Origin: an uncultured Pelagibacteraceae bacterium
GTDB taxonomy: Bacteria; Pseudomonadota; Alphaproteobacteria; Pelagibacterales; Pelagibacteraceae
Assembly (NCBI GenBank): GCA_902576335.1
Contig: CACGVC010000003.1
Location: forward strand, 21,001 to 85,000
Length of the DNA: 64,000 nt
Direction: 5' to 3'
The notes beneath the pieces were generated by a model. That model was not told the DNA's origin. It worked only from the letters and a program-made list of their open reading frames with translations, and did no database searches. Numbering within the stretch: the stretch's first letter is position 1; each line of letters starts with the position of its first letter. A program made the translations under genes and the position numbers. Shown here piece by piece: positions 25,069-34,008 of the stretch.

Positions 25069-26705
25069 GTCTTAAAGATTTTTCTTAGAATAGATAAATT
25101 ATTTTTATAATTTTTTGTATCAATTTGACATTTAGATGTTTCATTAATTTTTTTTAATTGATTATTAATATCATAAATCTCTGACTCATTCAGACTCAAT
25201 AAATATTTGCTATCATACTTAATTAAAATTTCAGATTTGTTTTTAAAATAATCCCATAGATAAATACTTTCATAGTTTTCAAGAGGATAATAATAAGTAT
25301 GTATTTTTAAAAACTTCTTAAATTGATTAATTTTATCTTGATCATACTGCTTATTTTTAACTTTATCTGTAATTTTTGCTTCCCAATTTTGAATTGGAAT
25401 AAATTTTAGATTTTCGAATTCTAGATTCCTACTTACCATAGACCGAGTAATATCCCAGGGTGCTGCAAAAATTTCTACACCGTTAATACTGCATGGACCT
25501 TTAAAAATAACTATATATTTTTTTGATAAATCAAATTCATCTTTATTATTTTTAAGAATGTCAGAATTAAATACTTCAGTTTGTACTCTCCAGCTTTTTT
25601 TCCAATTTAAAGATTCTCCAACAAATCCTAAAATACTAATAAAAGTAAAATAAATAATTACTAAGGTATTATTTCTATTTACTGCAATACTAAAAATAAA
25701 AATTAAAAAAAATAAAATTATAAAAGAGGCTCCATACATCGATCTAGAAAATACCCCCTGTCCCACAAAACCATAATGACCTCCAACCAAAATTGCACTA
25801 TTAAGACAAAAAGATAAAATTATTAAAAAAATAAAATAAATTTTATTTTTCTTTTCTAACTGACTCGATAACCAAAATTTTTTTATTGGGTAGAATATTG
25901 GGAGCATTAAAATAATAAATAAGACGGGATGTAAATATGTTTGAAATGACGAATAAATTGCGTAAAAAAATCTAGGTATATTTACTAAATTATTTAAGAT
26001 AAAAGAAAATAGCTCAAACTCATAATAGTCTCTTTTTCTGTCAATTATAAAAAAAATAAGAATTAAAACAGAATAATAAATATATTTCTTAAGCTCTTTT
26101 CCACCAATTGATCCAATCATAAAAAATATGATTACAAAGGTTAAATTTAAAAAATAAAACATTTCATAGCTATTAAAAGCTAATATTTGAAAAAGAATTG
26201 TGAAAAAAAATTTATTTCTTAAAAAAAATTGAAAATGTGCTAAAAAAAAAATGAAAGATACCTTGACGTGTAAGTCTGCTGTCCAAACCTGTCCGCCTAT
26301 ATTGAAAGGTAAAAAATACCATAATAATATTAAAGCTGGTAGATACAGCTCAATGAATTTATCATTTTTTTTTAAGATAGATTTTTCAAAAACAAGTTCA
26401 AATAAATCATGAAGTTGCCAACATATAAAAAAACCTATTATTAACCAAAATAAGTAAATTAATTTGATATTGTGAATTAATGAGGTTAAAATATAAAAAG
26501 GTACATTTACATATCTATTAAGTAACGATCCTTCAGTTTGCCAAATATACTTTGCATGTTGCTTAAAAGATGAATTATTTTCTACAAAAAAACCCCAATC
26601 ATCATGATAAAGACCATAATTAAATATTATAAAAATACCTAATGTGGAATAAATAAAAATAAAAATTATTTGATATAGCTTAATTTTTTTTAAAATTGAG
26701 GACAT
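25047..26705 (-). CDS. Multi-pass membrane protein, GT-C-like glycosyltransferase candidate
   Basis: The 552-residue protein has about ten or eleven membrane helices in residues 10-370 followed by a soluble tail of about 180 residues. The first extracytoplasmic loop holds YGLYHDDWGFF; an acidic pair in loop 1 is the hallmark of GT-C enzymes that use polyprenyl-phosphate sugars. The tail includes WDITRSMVSRN and is not recognisable. A second protein of the same design with VDDW is at 29492-31177. The gene follows a DPM-like transferase that could supply a lipid-phosphate sugar. GT-C function is inferred from architecture. Confidence 0.6.
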   Translation of the reverse strand: MSSILKKIKLYQIIFIFIYSTLGIFIIFNYGLYHDDWGFFVENNSSFKQHAKYIWQTEGSLLNRYVNVPFYILTSLIHNIKLIYLFWLIIGFFICWQLHDLFELVFEKSILKKNDKFIELYLPALILLWYFLPFNIGGQVWTADLHVKVSFIFFLAHFQFFLRNKFFFTILFQILAFNSYEMFYFLNLTFVIIFFMIGSIGGKELKKYIYYSVLILIFFIIDRKRDYYEFELFSFILNNLVNIPRFFYAIYSSFQTYLHPVLFIILMLPIFYPIKKFWLSSQLEKKNKIYFIFLIILSFCLNSAILVGGHYGFVGQGVFSRSMYGASFIILFFLIFIFSIAVNRNNTLVIIYFTFISILGFVGESLNWKKSWRVQTEVFNSDILKNNKDEFDLSKKYIVIFKGPCSINGVEIFAAPWDITRSMVSRNLEFENLKFIPIQNWEAKITDKVKNKQYDQDKINQFKKFLKIHTYYYPLENYESIYLWDYFKNKSEILIKYDSKYLLSLNESEIYDINNQLKKINETSKCQIDTKNYKNNLSILRKIFKTQFFKIT

Positions 26706-27387
26706 AATTTAAATAATATTTAATAATTAGATAAATAAAATATATTCCAGATATTGTATTTAGTTTGGAATATCCAAATTTTCTTAGTTTTTCTCTGCTA
26801 GGAAACTCTTTGGTATTGTAATTAAACTTTTTAAGCAAATATAACATTTCTAATTCTATGCCAAACCCATTTTCTTTTGTTTTTAAATTATGAAAAACTT
26901 TTTTTTTAATCCCTCTAAAACTATAAAGTGTTTCTGTATGAGCGGTTTTAAAAAATCTATTAAAAAGCAAAGTAATCAAATTGCTTCCTGTAAATCTTAA
27001 AAAACCAATAAAAGAAATATTTGAAATAACATCTAAACTTCCACCAGTTATTCTACTAGTAATTACACAATCCGTATCTTTTTCATATAAAATTTCATAC
27101 ATTCGAGGGATATCATTATGATCATGAGAACCATCACCATCAAAAAAAATTATATTTTCATATTTGGCATGATTAGCCGCAACTCTTTGAGCGTCTCCTT
27201 TACCCAAGTTATTATCATTAATGTATCTAATATTAAATTTTGAGCAAAGTTCTTTTGTGCCATCATTAGAGTTACTATCTACAACAAATACATCATCTGA
27301 ATATTCTAATATTTCGTGTAAAAATAATTCGATATTTTCTTTTTCTTTTTTTGCTATAATAGCTATCGAAAGTTCTTTTAACTTCAT
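26680..27387 (-). CDS. Polyprenyl-phosphate sugar synthase-like family 2 glycosyltransferase
   Basis: The 235-residue protein resembles dolichyl-phosphate mannose synthases: VDSNSNDGTKELC near 37, GKGDAQRVAANHA near 62, FFDGDGSHDHNDIPRM (the DxD region) near 80, and VITSRITGGS near 106. Such enzymes attach one sugar to a polyprenyl phosphate at the cytoplasmic face, making a donor for GT-C enzymes. Only a weak C-terminal hydrophobic segment is present. It overlaps the downstream GT-C-like gene by 26 bases, supporting a donor-acceptor partnership, and follows an SDR gene by one base of overlap. Confidence 0.8.
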   Translation of the reverse strand: MKLKELSIAIIAKKEKENIELFLHEILEYSDDVFVVDSNSNDGTKELCSKFNIRYINDNNLGKGDAQRVAANHAKYENIIFFDGDGSHDHNDIPRMYEILYEKDTDCVITSRITGGSLDVISNISFIGFLRFTGSNLITLLFNRFFKTAHTETLYSFRGIKKKVFHNLKTKENGFGIELEMLYLLKKFNYNTKEFPSREKLRKFGYSKLNTISGIYFIYLIIKYYLNYVLNFKKN

Positions 27388-28202
27388 TAAATTTTTCTTT
27401 TAATTTTTTTCCAGGAACTTAATTTTTCAACTAAAATGTCAGCAACTTTAGGTAAAAGATAGTTTAAAAAAGTAAATAATTTAGTAATAGAGAATACATA
27501 AATAAACATTTTACCCTTTTCAGTTTCTTTAATCACTTGTTTAGAAAACTTAATATGAGAGTAAAAAGGTCTACTATCACTATAATAAATTTTATCCAAA
27601 TTTAATTTACCAAAATATTTTATTTTTTTAAAAAAATTTGTATCTAATTTAGGCGGTATTACATTTATTACATCAATATTGAATATTTTCAGCTCTAATC
27701 TTAAACTCTCTGTCAAAGAATTTAAAGCAGCTTTACTAGAGCAATAAGATGTCCTAGTGGGTATTGCTCTAAATGCTGTGTCAGAAACCATATTTATGAT
27801 TTTTTTTTTATTTTCACTAATAGAGTTTTGTATAAAAAATTTTATTAACAAAAAAGGTGAAAAAAAATTACAATTAAAATTTTTGTAAAATTCTTCCTCA
27901 GGAACCTCATTGATAAGAGATCCTATTTCGTATCCAGCACAATTAATTAAAACATCAAATTTTATATTCAATTTTTCTAATTCTTTAATTAAATTTTCTG
28001 TGTCTTTTAAATTACTTAAATTTGTTTTAAAAATTTTGATACTTGGATTTTTTATTTGTAAAGATTTTAGTTTTTTTTCGTCAATATCAACACAAAATAA
28101 ATTATTACGTTTATCATAAAGTTCATCACTTATTGCCTTACCTAGACCATCAGCAGCACCAGTAATTATTATATTTTTATTTGAAAAATAAAATTTACTC
28201 AT
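27387..28202 (-). CDS. Short-chain dehydrogenase/reductase
   Basis: The 271-residue classical SDR has IITGAADGLGKAIS (cofactor loop), INCAGYEIGS, INMVSDTAFRA (catalytic Ser) and SYCSSKAALNSLTES (catalytic Tyr-Lys). Asp at CVDID suggests preference for NAD over NADP. The C-terminus has a hydrophobic stretch (VFSITKLFTFLNYLLP) that may touch the membrane. Together with the UbiA-type gene at 31222 it could be the reductase of a decaprenyl-phosphate-pentose pathway (DprE2-like), but the partner oxidase DprE1 is not in the window, so this remains a guess. Confidence 0.75.
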   Translation of the reverse strand: MSKFYFSNKNIIITGAADGLGKAISDELYDKRNNLFCVDIDEKKLKSLQIKNPSIKIFKTNLSNLKDTENLIKELEKLNIKFDVLINCAGYEIGSLINEVPEEEFYKNFNCNFFSPFLLIKFFIQNSISENKKKIINMVSDTAFRAIPTRTSYCSSKAALNSLTESLRLELKIFNIDVINVIPPKLDTNFFKKIKYFGKLNLDKIYYSDSRPFYSHIKFSKQVIKETEKGKMFIYVFSITKLFTFLNYLLPKVADILVEKLSSWKKIKRKI

Positions 28203-28203
28203 A

Positions 28204-29511
28204 TTAGATTTTTAAATTATTTAATTCTTTAATTGTATTCTTTATATCTTTATTTTTTAATTTACCATTTAAAGGTAAAAAAATACTATTTTCTCTAATA
28301 CGTTTTGAATTAGGTAGGTATTCAGAAAATTTATTAAATGCTTTAATCTCATTGCATAAAGGCAATCCATATCCAACACAATCAAAACCTCTATTAAACA
28401 TTGAGTACCTGAAATTTTCTGCTTCTTCTCTGGTATTAAATGTTAAAGGAAAATGCCAATAGGTATTTGTTTCAAATTTAAATGATGCTCTAGGTATAAA
28501 TTTTAAAAAATTTTGATTTAAATTTTCACAGTACAATTTTGCTTGAAATCTCATATTAGATATATTTTTTTCTAAATCGTCTAATGTTTGATTGAGTATT
28601 TCGAGTTGATTATTAGATAAATCAAAATATAATTCGGAAGGAAATTCAGTTCTCAAAATTTCTGGGTTTGAATAAAAAGTATTTTTTATTAATTTTTTGT
28701 TATAAATTTTATTTTTTAATTCTGGATCATTAAATTTTTTTTTAAAAAAAATACTCAATATTTTTAGGTAATAATAAGTTAACATGTTGAAAATCATCTT
28801 GGTGGTTGCTAAACTTATAGTTAGTTGCCAAATATTTAATTTAATCTCAAGGTTTTTTTTGGCTTCTTTTTGAAAATCTTTCATTTCAAATATCAGATTA
28901 TTTAAATATTTTTCATCATTTACAATTAAAATACCACCAGCTAATGAAGCTAAAGTCTTTCCAGTTGATAATGAGCCAATTGAAAAGGTGCCAATGTTTC
29001 CAATATCATAATTCATATACTTGGCGCCGTAAGCTTGAGAAATATCCTCAATAATTATTAATTTTTTTTTTTTAGCAATTTCTAAAATTTGTTCAAGATC
29101 AGGTATAATTCCTGAAAGATATGTAATATGAATAACTCTAGTTTTATCATTAATTTTAGACTTTAAATCCTCAATGTCAAAATTGTGGGTTTCTTTATCC
29201 ATATCAACAAACACGGGTTTACATCCTGCAAGAACGATAGAATTAATCTGGTCTGGTATAGAAATTGGAGTTACTAAAATTTCACTATTTTTTTCAAGAT
29301 TTAAAGATTTGAGACTGACAAATAATCCCGCTCTCCATGAGGAGATTGTAAAAATATTTTTAGTATTAAAAAGTTTTTGTAATTTTTCATATACTATAGA
29401 TTTAATATTTTTTTTTTTTATTCTAAAAAATATTCTAAATAAAGAATGTACCAAGCTTGATAAATTAATATAAAGCTTATGTCTAGGTAATTTATTTTGA
29501 AAAAATAGCAT
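28204..29511 (-). CDS. DegT/DnrJ/EryC1-family aminotransferase (canonical lysine)
   Basis: The 435-residue PLP protein has SSWRAGLFVSLKSL near 58, VDMDKETHNFDIEDL near 102, Asp156 in IIEDISQAYGA, and SIGSLSTGKTLASLAGG with Lys185 in the Schiff-base place. Unlike the 23220 gene it can therefore act as an aminotransferase on a keto-sugar nucleotide. It has an N-terminal extension of about 30 residues (including LVHSLFRIFFRIKKKN) that might associate with the membrane. Substrate unknown. It overlaps the upstream membrane-protein gene by 20 bases and holds a 12-T run (29062-29073). Confidence 0.8.
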   Translation of the reverse strand: MLFFQNKLPRHKLYINLSSLVHSLFRIFFRIKKKNIKSIVYEKLQKLFNTKNIFTISSWRAGLFVSLKSLNLEKNSEILVTPISIPDQINSIVLAGCKPVFVDMDKETHNFDIEDLKSKINDKTRVIHITYLSGIIPDLEQILEIAKKKKLIIIEDISQAYGAKYMNYDIGNIGTFSIGSLSTGKTLASLAGGILIVNDEKYLNNLIFEMKDFQKEAKKNLEIKLNIWQLTISLATTKMIFNMLTYYYLKILSIFFKKKFNDPELKNKIYNKKLIKNTFYSNPEILRTEFPSELYFDLSNNQLEILNQTLDDLEKNISNMRFQAKLYCENLNQNFLKFIPRASFKFETNTYWHFPLTFNTREEAENFRYSMFNRGFDCVGYGLPLCNEIKAFNKFSEYLPNSKRIRENSIFLPLNGKLKNKDIKNTIKELNNLKI

Positions 29512-31177
29512 AAATCGAATTAATAAAAAAAGTTAAAATAAGATTTTTTTGCAATTCAATTCTCGCATTTTGAATATTTGAACTTTCATTATTAAAAAAC
29601 TTTTTTAGTAAATAGGTTACTTTATTTGTATATTCAGATTTAAATATATTGCAATTATAAGTACTTCGAATTTCACTAATTATTTCACTTGAAAAACCTT
29701 TTCTTTTCTTAAACTTTTCATTTTTGATTAAATAAATAACTTTAGAATTTTGAGTACTTCTCAATATATAATCTAAGTAAAATAAGTCCCATGTTATTTT
29801 TTGACAAACTTTATGTGGATTTAAATCAAATCCTCTAAAGTTCTCATTTAAACTTTTCGATAATCGTCTCAAGTCAAAGTTCTCTATATCATATGTAATT
29901 TTATAATATTCATTACTCTTGAATTCATCCAAGTAAATATAGGTGATCTGTTCTCGATTATGTAATAATTTTTGATTAGTATTTTCTAATATTATTTTTT
30001 CAGCATAACTTATTTTATACTGTATATTTTTTGCAAAATTGTAATTCTCAAATTGAAGATTAATAATTAATAAAGGAATAAGTGAGAAAAACATAATGTA
30101 TAAAAATTTAATAATTTTATTTTTATGAATATTTTCTGAAACCAAAATTAAAAATAATGTTAAAATTACAGACAACGATGCAAGCGATCTATTACCATAT
30201 CCAAAAAAAAATATTTTTGATTCTGATGCTACATGCATAAGAATTAATAAAAAAGTTGAAATAATAAATGAAATTAAAATTTTTTTTTTTTGTAAATCTC
30301 GATGATAGATTTTAACTCTAAAATATTTAAATATTAGAAAACTTATTGATAATAATAGAAATAAATTAATTAGATTTTTTTTTAAAATTATAATGATTAA
30401 ATCAAGAAAAGAAAAAAAAGTATTAATTAAAAGAAATAAATTTAAAAAAAAATTATGGATTATATGACTAACACTAAAGTTATCAATTCTAAATCTAGAT
30501 ACGTCAGAGCCATCAGGTAATAATAAGCTTTGAGATAAAAATCCAAATAAAATAAAAAAAAATAAAATAGATAAATCTAAAATTATTTTCTTAAATTTAT
30601 TTTTATCAAAAATTAAAAAGGCTATATTCATTCCAACCAATGGCAAAGCACTTTCATAAGTTATAATTAATAAATATAAAAATATTGAGGAAATAAAATA
30701 ATTAAGAATATTTAAATTATTTAAATATTTTTTTAAAAAATAAAAACTTAAAGACCAAAGCAAAATTGAAAGATTACCTGAAATTTGCATACCGGGAGAT
30801 AAAATATTCGTATAAGAAAAAATTGGGAAAAATAAAAAAATTAATGCAAAAAATTTTATTAATGAATTTTTAAAATAATCTTTAAGTGAACTTAAAATAA
30901 TCAATGATGAAGATCCCAAAATTAAAATATTTAATGAATATTGTAATTTAAAACTGTGAGCAAAAAATTGTGAATCTATTGCAAAGAATAGGGCTAACAA
31001 CGGTCTATTATAAAATGCAGGATGTATTGCTTTAAACGACGAAATAAAATCTAAGTTAGAAATTGAATAAATAGTCCAATCATCTACTAAATAAATTCCT
31101 TCAAAAAAACCGTAAAAATAAATACTTATAAAAAAAATAAAAATAATAATTTCCTTTTTATGAATTAGAGTTTTCAT
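29492..31177 (-). CDS. Multi-pass membrane protein, GT-C-like glycosyltransferase candidate
   Basis: The 561-residue protein has about ten or eleven hydrophobic helices in residues 10-375 and a soluble C-terminal part. Loop 1 carries GIYLVDDWTIYS, an acidic pair like that of GT-C enzymes, then HPAFYNRPLLALFF. The design is the same as the 25047 protein, though they are not close in sequence. The C-terminal part (KVCQKITWDLFYLDYIL) has no recognisable domain. The role is probably transfer of a lipid-linked sugar onto the glycan in the periplasm. Confidence 0.58.
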   Translation of the reverse strand: MKTLIHKKEIIIFIFFISIYFYGFFEGIYLVDDWTIYSISNLDFISSFKAIHPAFYNRPLLALFFAIDSQFFAHSFKLQYSLNILILGSSSLIILSSLKDYFKNSLIKFFALIFLFFPIFSYTNILSPGMQISGNLSILLWSLSFYFLKKYLNNLNILNYFISSIFLYLLIITYESALPLVGMNIAFLIFDKNKFKKIILDLSILFFFILFGFLSQSLLLPDGSDVSRFRIDNFSVSHIIHNFFLNLFLLINTFFSFLDLIIIILKKNLINLFLLLSISFLIFKYFRVKIYHRDLQKKKILISFIISTFLLILMHVASESKIFFFGYGNRSLASLSVILTLFLILVSENIHKNKIIKFLYIMFFSLIPLLIINLQFENYNFAKNIQYKISYAEKIILENTNQKLLHNREQITYIYLDEFKSNEYYKITYDIENFDLRRLSKSLNENFRGFDLNPHKVCQKITWDLFYLDYILRSTQNSKVIYLIKNEKFKKRKGFSSEIISEIRSTYNCNIFKSEYTNKVTYLLKKFFNNESSNIQNARIELQKNLILTFFINSIYAIFSK

Positions 31178-31221
31178 GTTTATTATATTTTTTAAATTAT
31201 AGCTGTAAGAACACTATAATC

Positions 31222-32148
31222 CTATAATTCAATTGGTGCTAAAAATATATTAAGAAAATTTAATCGATTTTGTAATGCATAAATTGAAGTAAAAATTATT
31301 AAAAATATCAACAAGATTAATTCTTTACTTCTATAAAGCTTTTCTGGTGTTTGCGCTATTGAGTTTTTGCTAAGACCTAACCTAAAGTAAACTGTAAATA
31401 AACCTACTATAAATGGAAAAGTTAAAATAAATTCAATTTTGTATTTAATTAAAAATATTCCCAAAAAAAACGGCACACACATTGCAAAAAAGAAAGAGAG
31501 GCAAAGTAGAATACTTTCATCATAATATTTGAAAGATTTTCTATATTTAAAGGCTAATTGTTTATTATTCAAATATTTATATTCTGCATACCTTTTCATT
31601 GTCATTAAAAAGGCTCCGCCTGTCCAAAAAACAATTAAAAGACTACTAGGAGGAAAAATTGTATCAATTAAAATAAACCAACCCAATAAAAATCTAATAA
31701 CATTATTAAACGATTCCGAAATTATATCTAAATATGGTTTATCTTTAGTTCTGATTGGTGGAATATTATAAAACCATCCTGATACAATAAAAAGAAACAA
31801 GGTAATTTTATAAAAAAAATTAAAACCAATAATAAGTAAAAAAGAACTAGTTACCAAAAGAAAATAAACAGACAATAGAGAAGATAATGAAATTTTTTTT
31901 TTAACAAAACTTCTTTTTTTTTTTATTGGATGAAATTTGTCATATTTTGAGTCTAAGTGCTCATTTATTAAATAATTTGAAGATGCTGCCAACGAGGAAG
32001 ATAATAAGCATAAAAATAAATTTAATAAATTTTCAGTAAGATTTTCATAATTTCCAATAAAAAAAAGACTTGCTAAAAAACCTGGTATTATGAAAATATT
32101 TTTGAACCAATGATCTAGTCTTAAGGATTTTATTATTTGGTCAGTCAT
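31222..32148 (-). CDS. UbiA-family prenyltransferase, decaprenyl-phosphate phosphoribosyltransferase-like
   Basis: The 308-residue membrane protein of the UbiA superfamily has about eight or nine helices. The first Asp-rich motif is SNYLINEHLDSKYDKFHP, with the following Lys-rich KKKRS; the second is KPYLDIISESFNNVIRFLLGW. These resemble the DPPR-synthase-like subgroup that moves phosphoribose onto a polyprenyl phosphate, rather than quinone-biosynthetic UbiA. DPPR is the first step to decaprenyl-phosphate arabinose. Neighbouring GT-C-like proteins could use such a donor. The gene overlaps the GT2 gene upstream by 8 bases. Confidence 0.78.
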   Translation of the reverse strand: MTDQIIKSLRLDHWFKNIFIIPGFLASLFFIGNYENLTENLLNLFLCLLSSSLAASSNYLINEHLDSKYDKFHPIKKKRSFVKKKISLSSLLSVYFLLVTSSFLLIIGFNFFYKITLFLFIVSGWFYNIPPIRTKDKPYLDIISESFNNVIRFLLGWFILIDTIFPPSSLLIVFWTGGAFLMTMKRYAEYKYLNNKQLAFKYRKSFKYYDESILLCLSFFFAMCVPFFLGIFLIKYKIEFILTFPFIVGLFTVYFRLGLSKNSIAQTPEKLYRSKELILLIFLIIFTSIYALQNRLNFLNIFLAPIEL

Positions 32149-32935
32149 TATTTTTTCTAAAAGATATATACAAAATTTTAAACATATCTAAAGGTAAAAT
32201 CTTACTTAAAATTCTTAAAGTAATCGGAATGACAAAAATTAAGCTCAATAAAAAGTTATTTTTCATCAGAAAAAATAATAAATAAAATTCTGATTGTATA
32301 GTTTTCAAATTGCGTCTTCTTTTAAAAGTATTAACATCAAGATTCGAATAAACTAAAGTTTTTTGTATGTTACCAATTTTTAATTTATTCATAAAAGACA
32401 TTAACCATAAAGCATAATCTTCCATGAAAGGAATCTCTGGATATCCACCAATTTTTAAAATTTTTTTTTTATTGTATATAACTGTCATATGATTTATTGG
32501 ATTTCTAAATATTAAATTAATTAAAAATATATACTTAGGCATAATTTTGACCAATTTTTTCCCTTCGAATTTTTCACATAAGTTGCTTCCTAATATGTCT
32601 AATTTATTATTTTTAAAAAATTTTAATTGCTCTTCAAATCTTTTTTTTGAATTTTTGTCATCAGCATCACATCTAAAAACAAGATCATTTTTAGTTTTAT
32701 TTAAACCAAAGTTTAGTATTTTTGAAAGGCTAGTTTTTTTTTTATAGTATATTTTTATTCGTTTATTATTTTTTAGTTTAAAAAATAAATTTTTTTTTTT
32801 CTTGTCTACTATTCCATCAACTATAATTACAAAATCATCAAATTTTTTAGAATTATTTAAAATAGACCTTAACGAATTTTCTAAATCGCTAAATTTAATT
32901 CCATTATGTACTGGCATTAAAACAGAAAATTTCAT
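32141..32935 (-). CDS. Family 2 glycosyltransferase
   Basis: The 264-residue GT2 protein has VLMPVHNGIKFSDLENSLRS at the N-terminus, the metal-binding CDADDKNSKKRFEEQ near residue 88, an acceptor region NPINHMTVIYNKK and the catalytic EDYALW near 175. The pattern is close to AmsE/WbbL-type transferases of exopolysaccharide clusters. A C-terminal hydrophobic stretch probably anchors it to the membrane. It overlaps the GT1 gene by 4 bases. Confidence 0.85.
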   Translation of the reverse strand: MKFSVLMPVHNGIKFSDLENSLRSILNNSKKFDDFVIIVDGIVDKKKKNLFFKLKNNKRIKIYYKKKTSLSKILNFGLNKTKNDLVFRCDADDKNSKKRFEEQLKFFKNNKLDILGSNLCEKFEGKKLVKIMPKYIFLINLIFRNPINHMTVIYNKKKILKIGGYPEIPFMEDYALWLMSFMNKLKIGNIQKTLVYSNLDVNTFKRRRNLKTIQSEFYLLFFLMKNNFLLSLIFVIPITLRILSKILPLDMFKILYISFRKNND

Positions 32936-34008
32936 ATTTGAATATTTTTTTGAATAATTTTTTTTAAAGTTAAAAAACTAAAATTTTTTTTGTAATAATC
33001 TCTAATTTTTTTTGTCTCGTTTTTTTTTTTAATTAAATGTATAATTTTATTTTTCATCTCATTTAAATTTGAGCATTTAAATATAAATTTATTAGCATTA
33101 ATATTACCTAAATTAAATGAGATTGAACTCTTACCTAGTGATAAAGCTTCTATAATAGTTACTGGAAATACTTCTGTAATTGATGTGGAAATTAAATAAT
33201 TACACTTTTTTAATGAACTAATAATATTTTTTTTTGTTCCTTTGATAAAAATAACATTTTTGATATTTTTTTTTTTAATAAACTTTTTAACTTTAGATAA
33301 ATAATTATAATTATAATTTGTATAGCAAATTACAAACTTGATATTTAAATTTTTAAGCTGATTTGCTAAATTAACAAATTTCATTTGACACTTGATATGA
33401 TCAACATAACCAATGTTAAGTAATATTTTATTATCATTTTGTTTAAATTTGTAATTTCTATATTTCTCAAATCTTGAAGTGTTAAAATATTTTATAATTT
33501 TTGATTTTGAAAAATATTTTACAAACAATAAATCAATATTTCTAAAATTTTCAAATTTTGTGGAGAATGTAAAAAAATAGTCTAATTTTCTAAGAATTAG
33601 ATACATAAAAAACATATATGGTATCCAAATAATAAATCTTAAAAAATACGAAAGTTTCATTGAGTAAGGAAAAATTGAAACCCCATGACTAAATAAGCAA
33701 GTTTTTATTCTCAAGTTTTGAGCCGAATAAATAAAAATTTCAGAGATAAAAGTTTGCAAACTTTCAACTATGACTAAATCAGGATTAAAATTTTTGATTA
33801 TTTTTTTAGCTCTTAAATTATACATCCTAGATCTTGGTAATAATCTATAGAAACTCTTATCATAAGAATTTCCAAAAAATGATTTTGATGTCACTAGTTT
33901 ATAATTATTTCCCTTTTCCTTTAAAATTTTTTTATGAAAATAAGAAGATACGCCTAATCCTGTTTTATTGGTGGGGTAAATTTCTTTTGTAATATGGAGA
34001 ATTTTCAT
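32932..34008 (-). CDS. Family 1 (GT4-type) glycosyltransferase
   Basis: The 358-residue GT-B protein starts MKILHITKEIYPTNKTGLGV, the usual first Rossmann half with a glycine loop, and has a hydrophobic mid-segment (LRFIIWIPYMFFMYLIL). Its second half contains CNYLISTSITEVFPVTIIEALSLGKSS, the nucleotide-sugar binding signature with the E-x7-E pattern of GT4 enzymes. Donor sugar not readable. It lies in the wzx/wzy assembly block and overlaps the upstream membrane gene by 4 bases. Confidence 0.83.
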   Translation of the reverse strand: MKILHITKEIYPTNKTGLGVSSYFHKKILKEKGNNYKLVTSKSFFGNSYDKSFYRLLPRSRMYNLRAKKIIKNFNPDLVIVESLQTFISEIFIYSAQNLRIKTCLFSHGVSIFPYSMKLSYFLRFIIWIPYMFFMYLILRKLDYFFTFSTKFENFRNIDLLFVKYFSKSKIIKYFNTSRFEKYRNYKFKQNDNKILLNIGYVDHIKCQMKFVNLANQLKNLNIKFVICYTNYNYNYLSKVKKFIKKKNIKNVIFIKGTKKNIISSLKKCNYLISTSITEVFPVTIIEALSLGKSSISFNLGNINANKFIFKCSNLNEMKNKIIHLIKKKNETKKIRDYYKKNFSFLTLKKIIQKNIQI

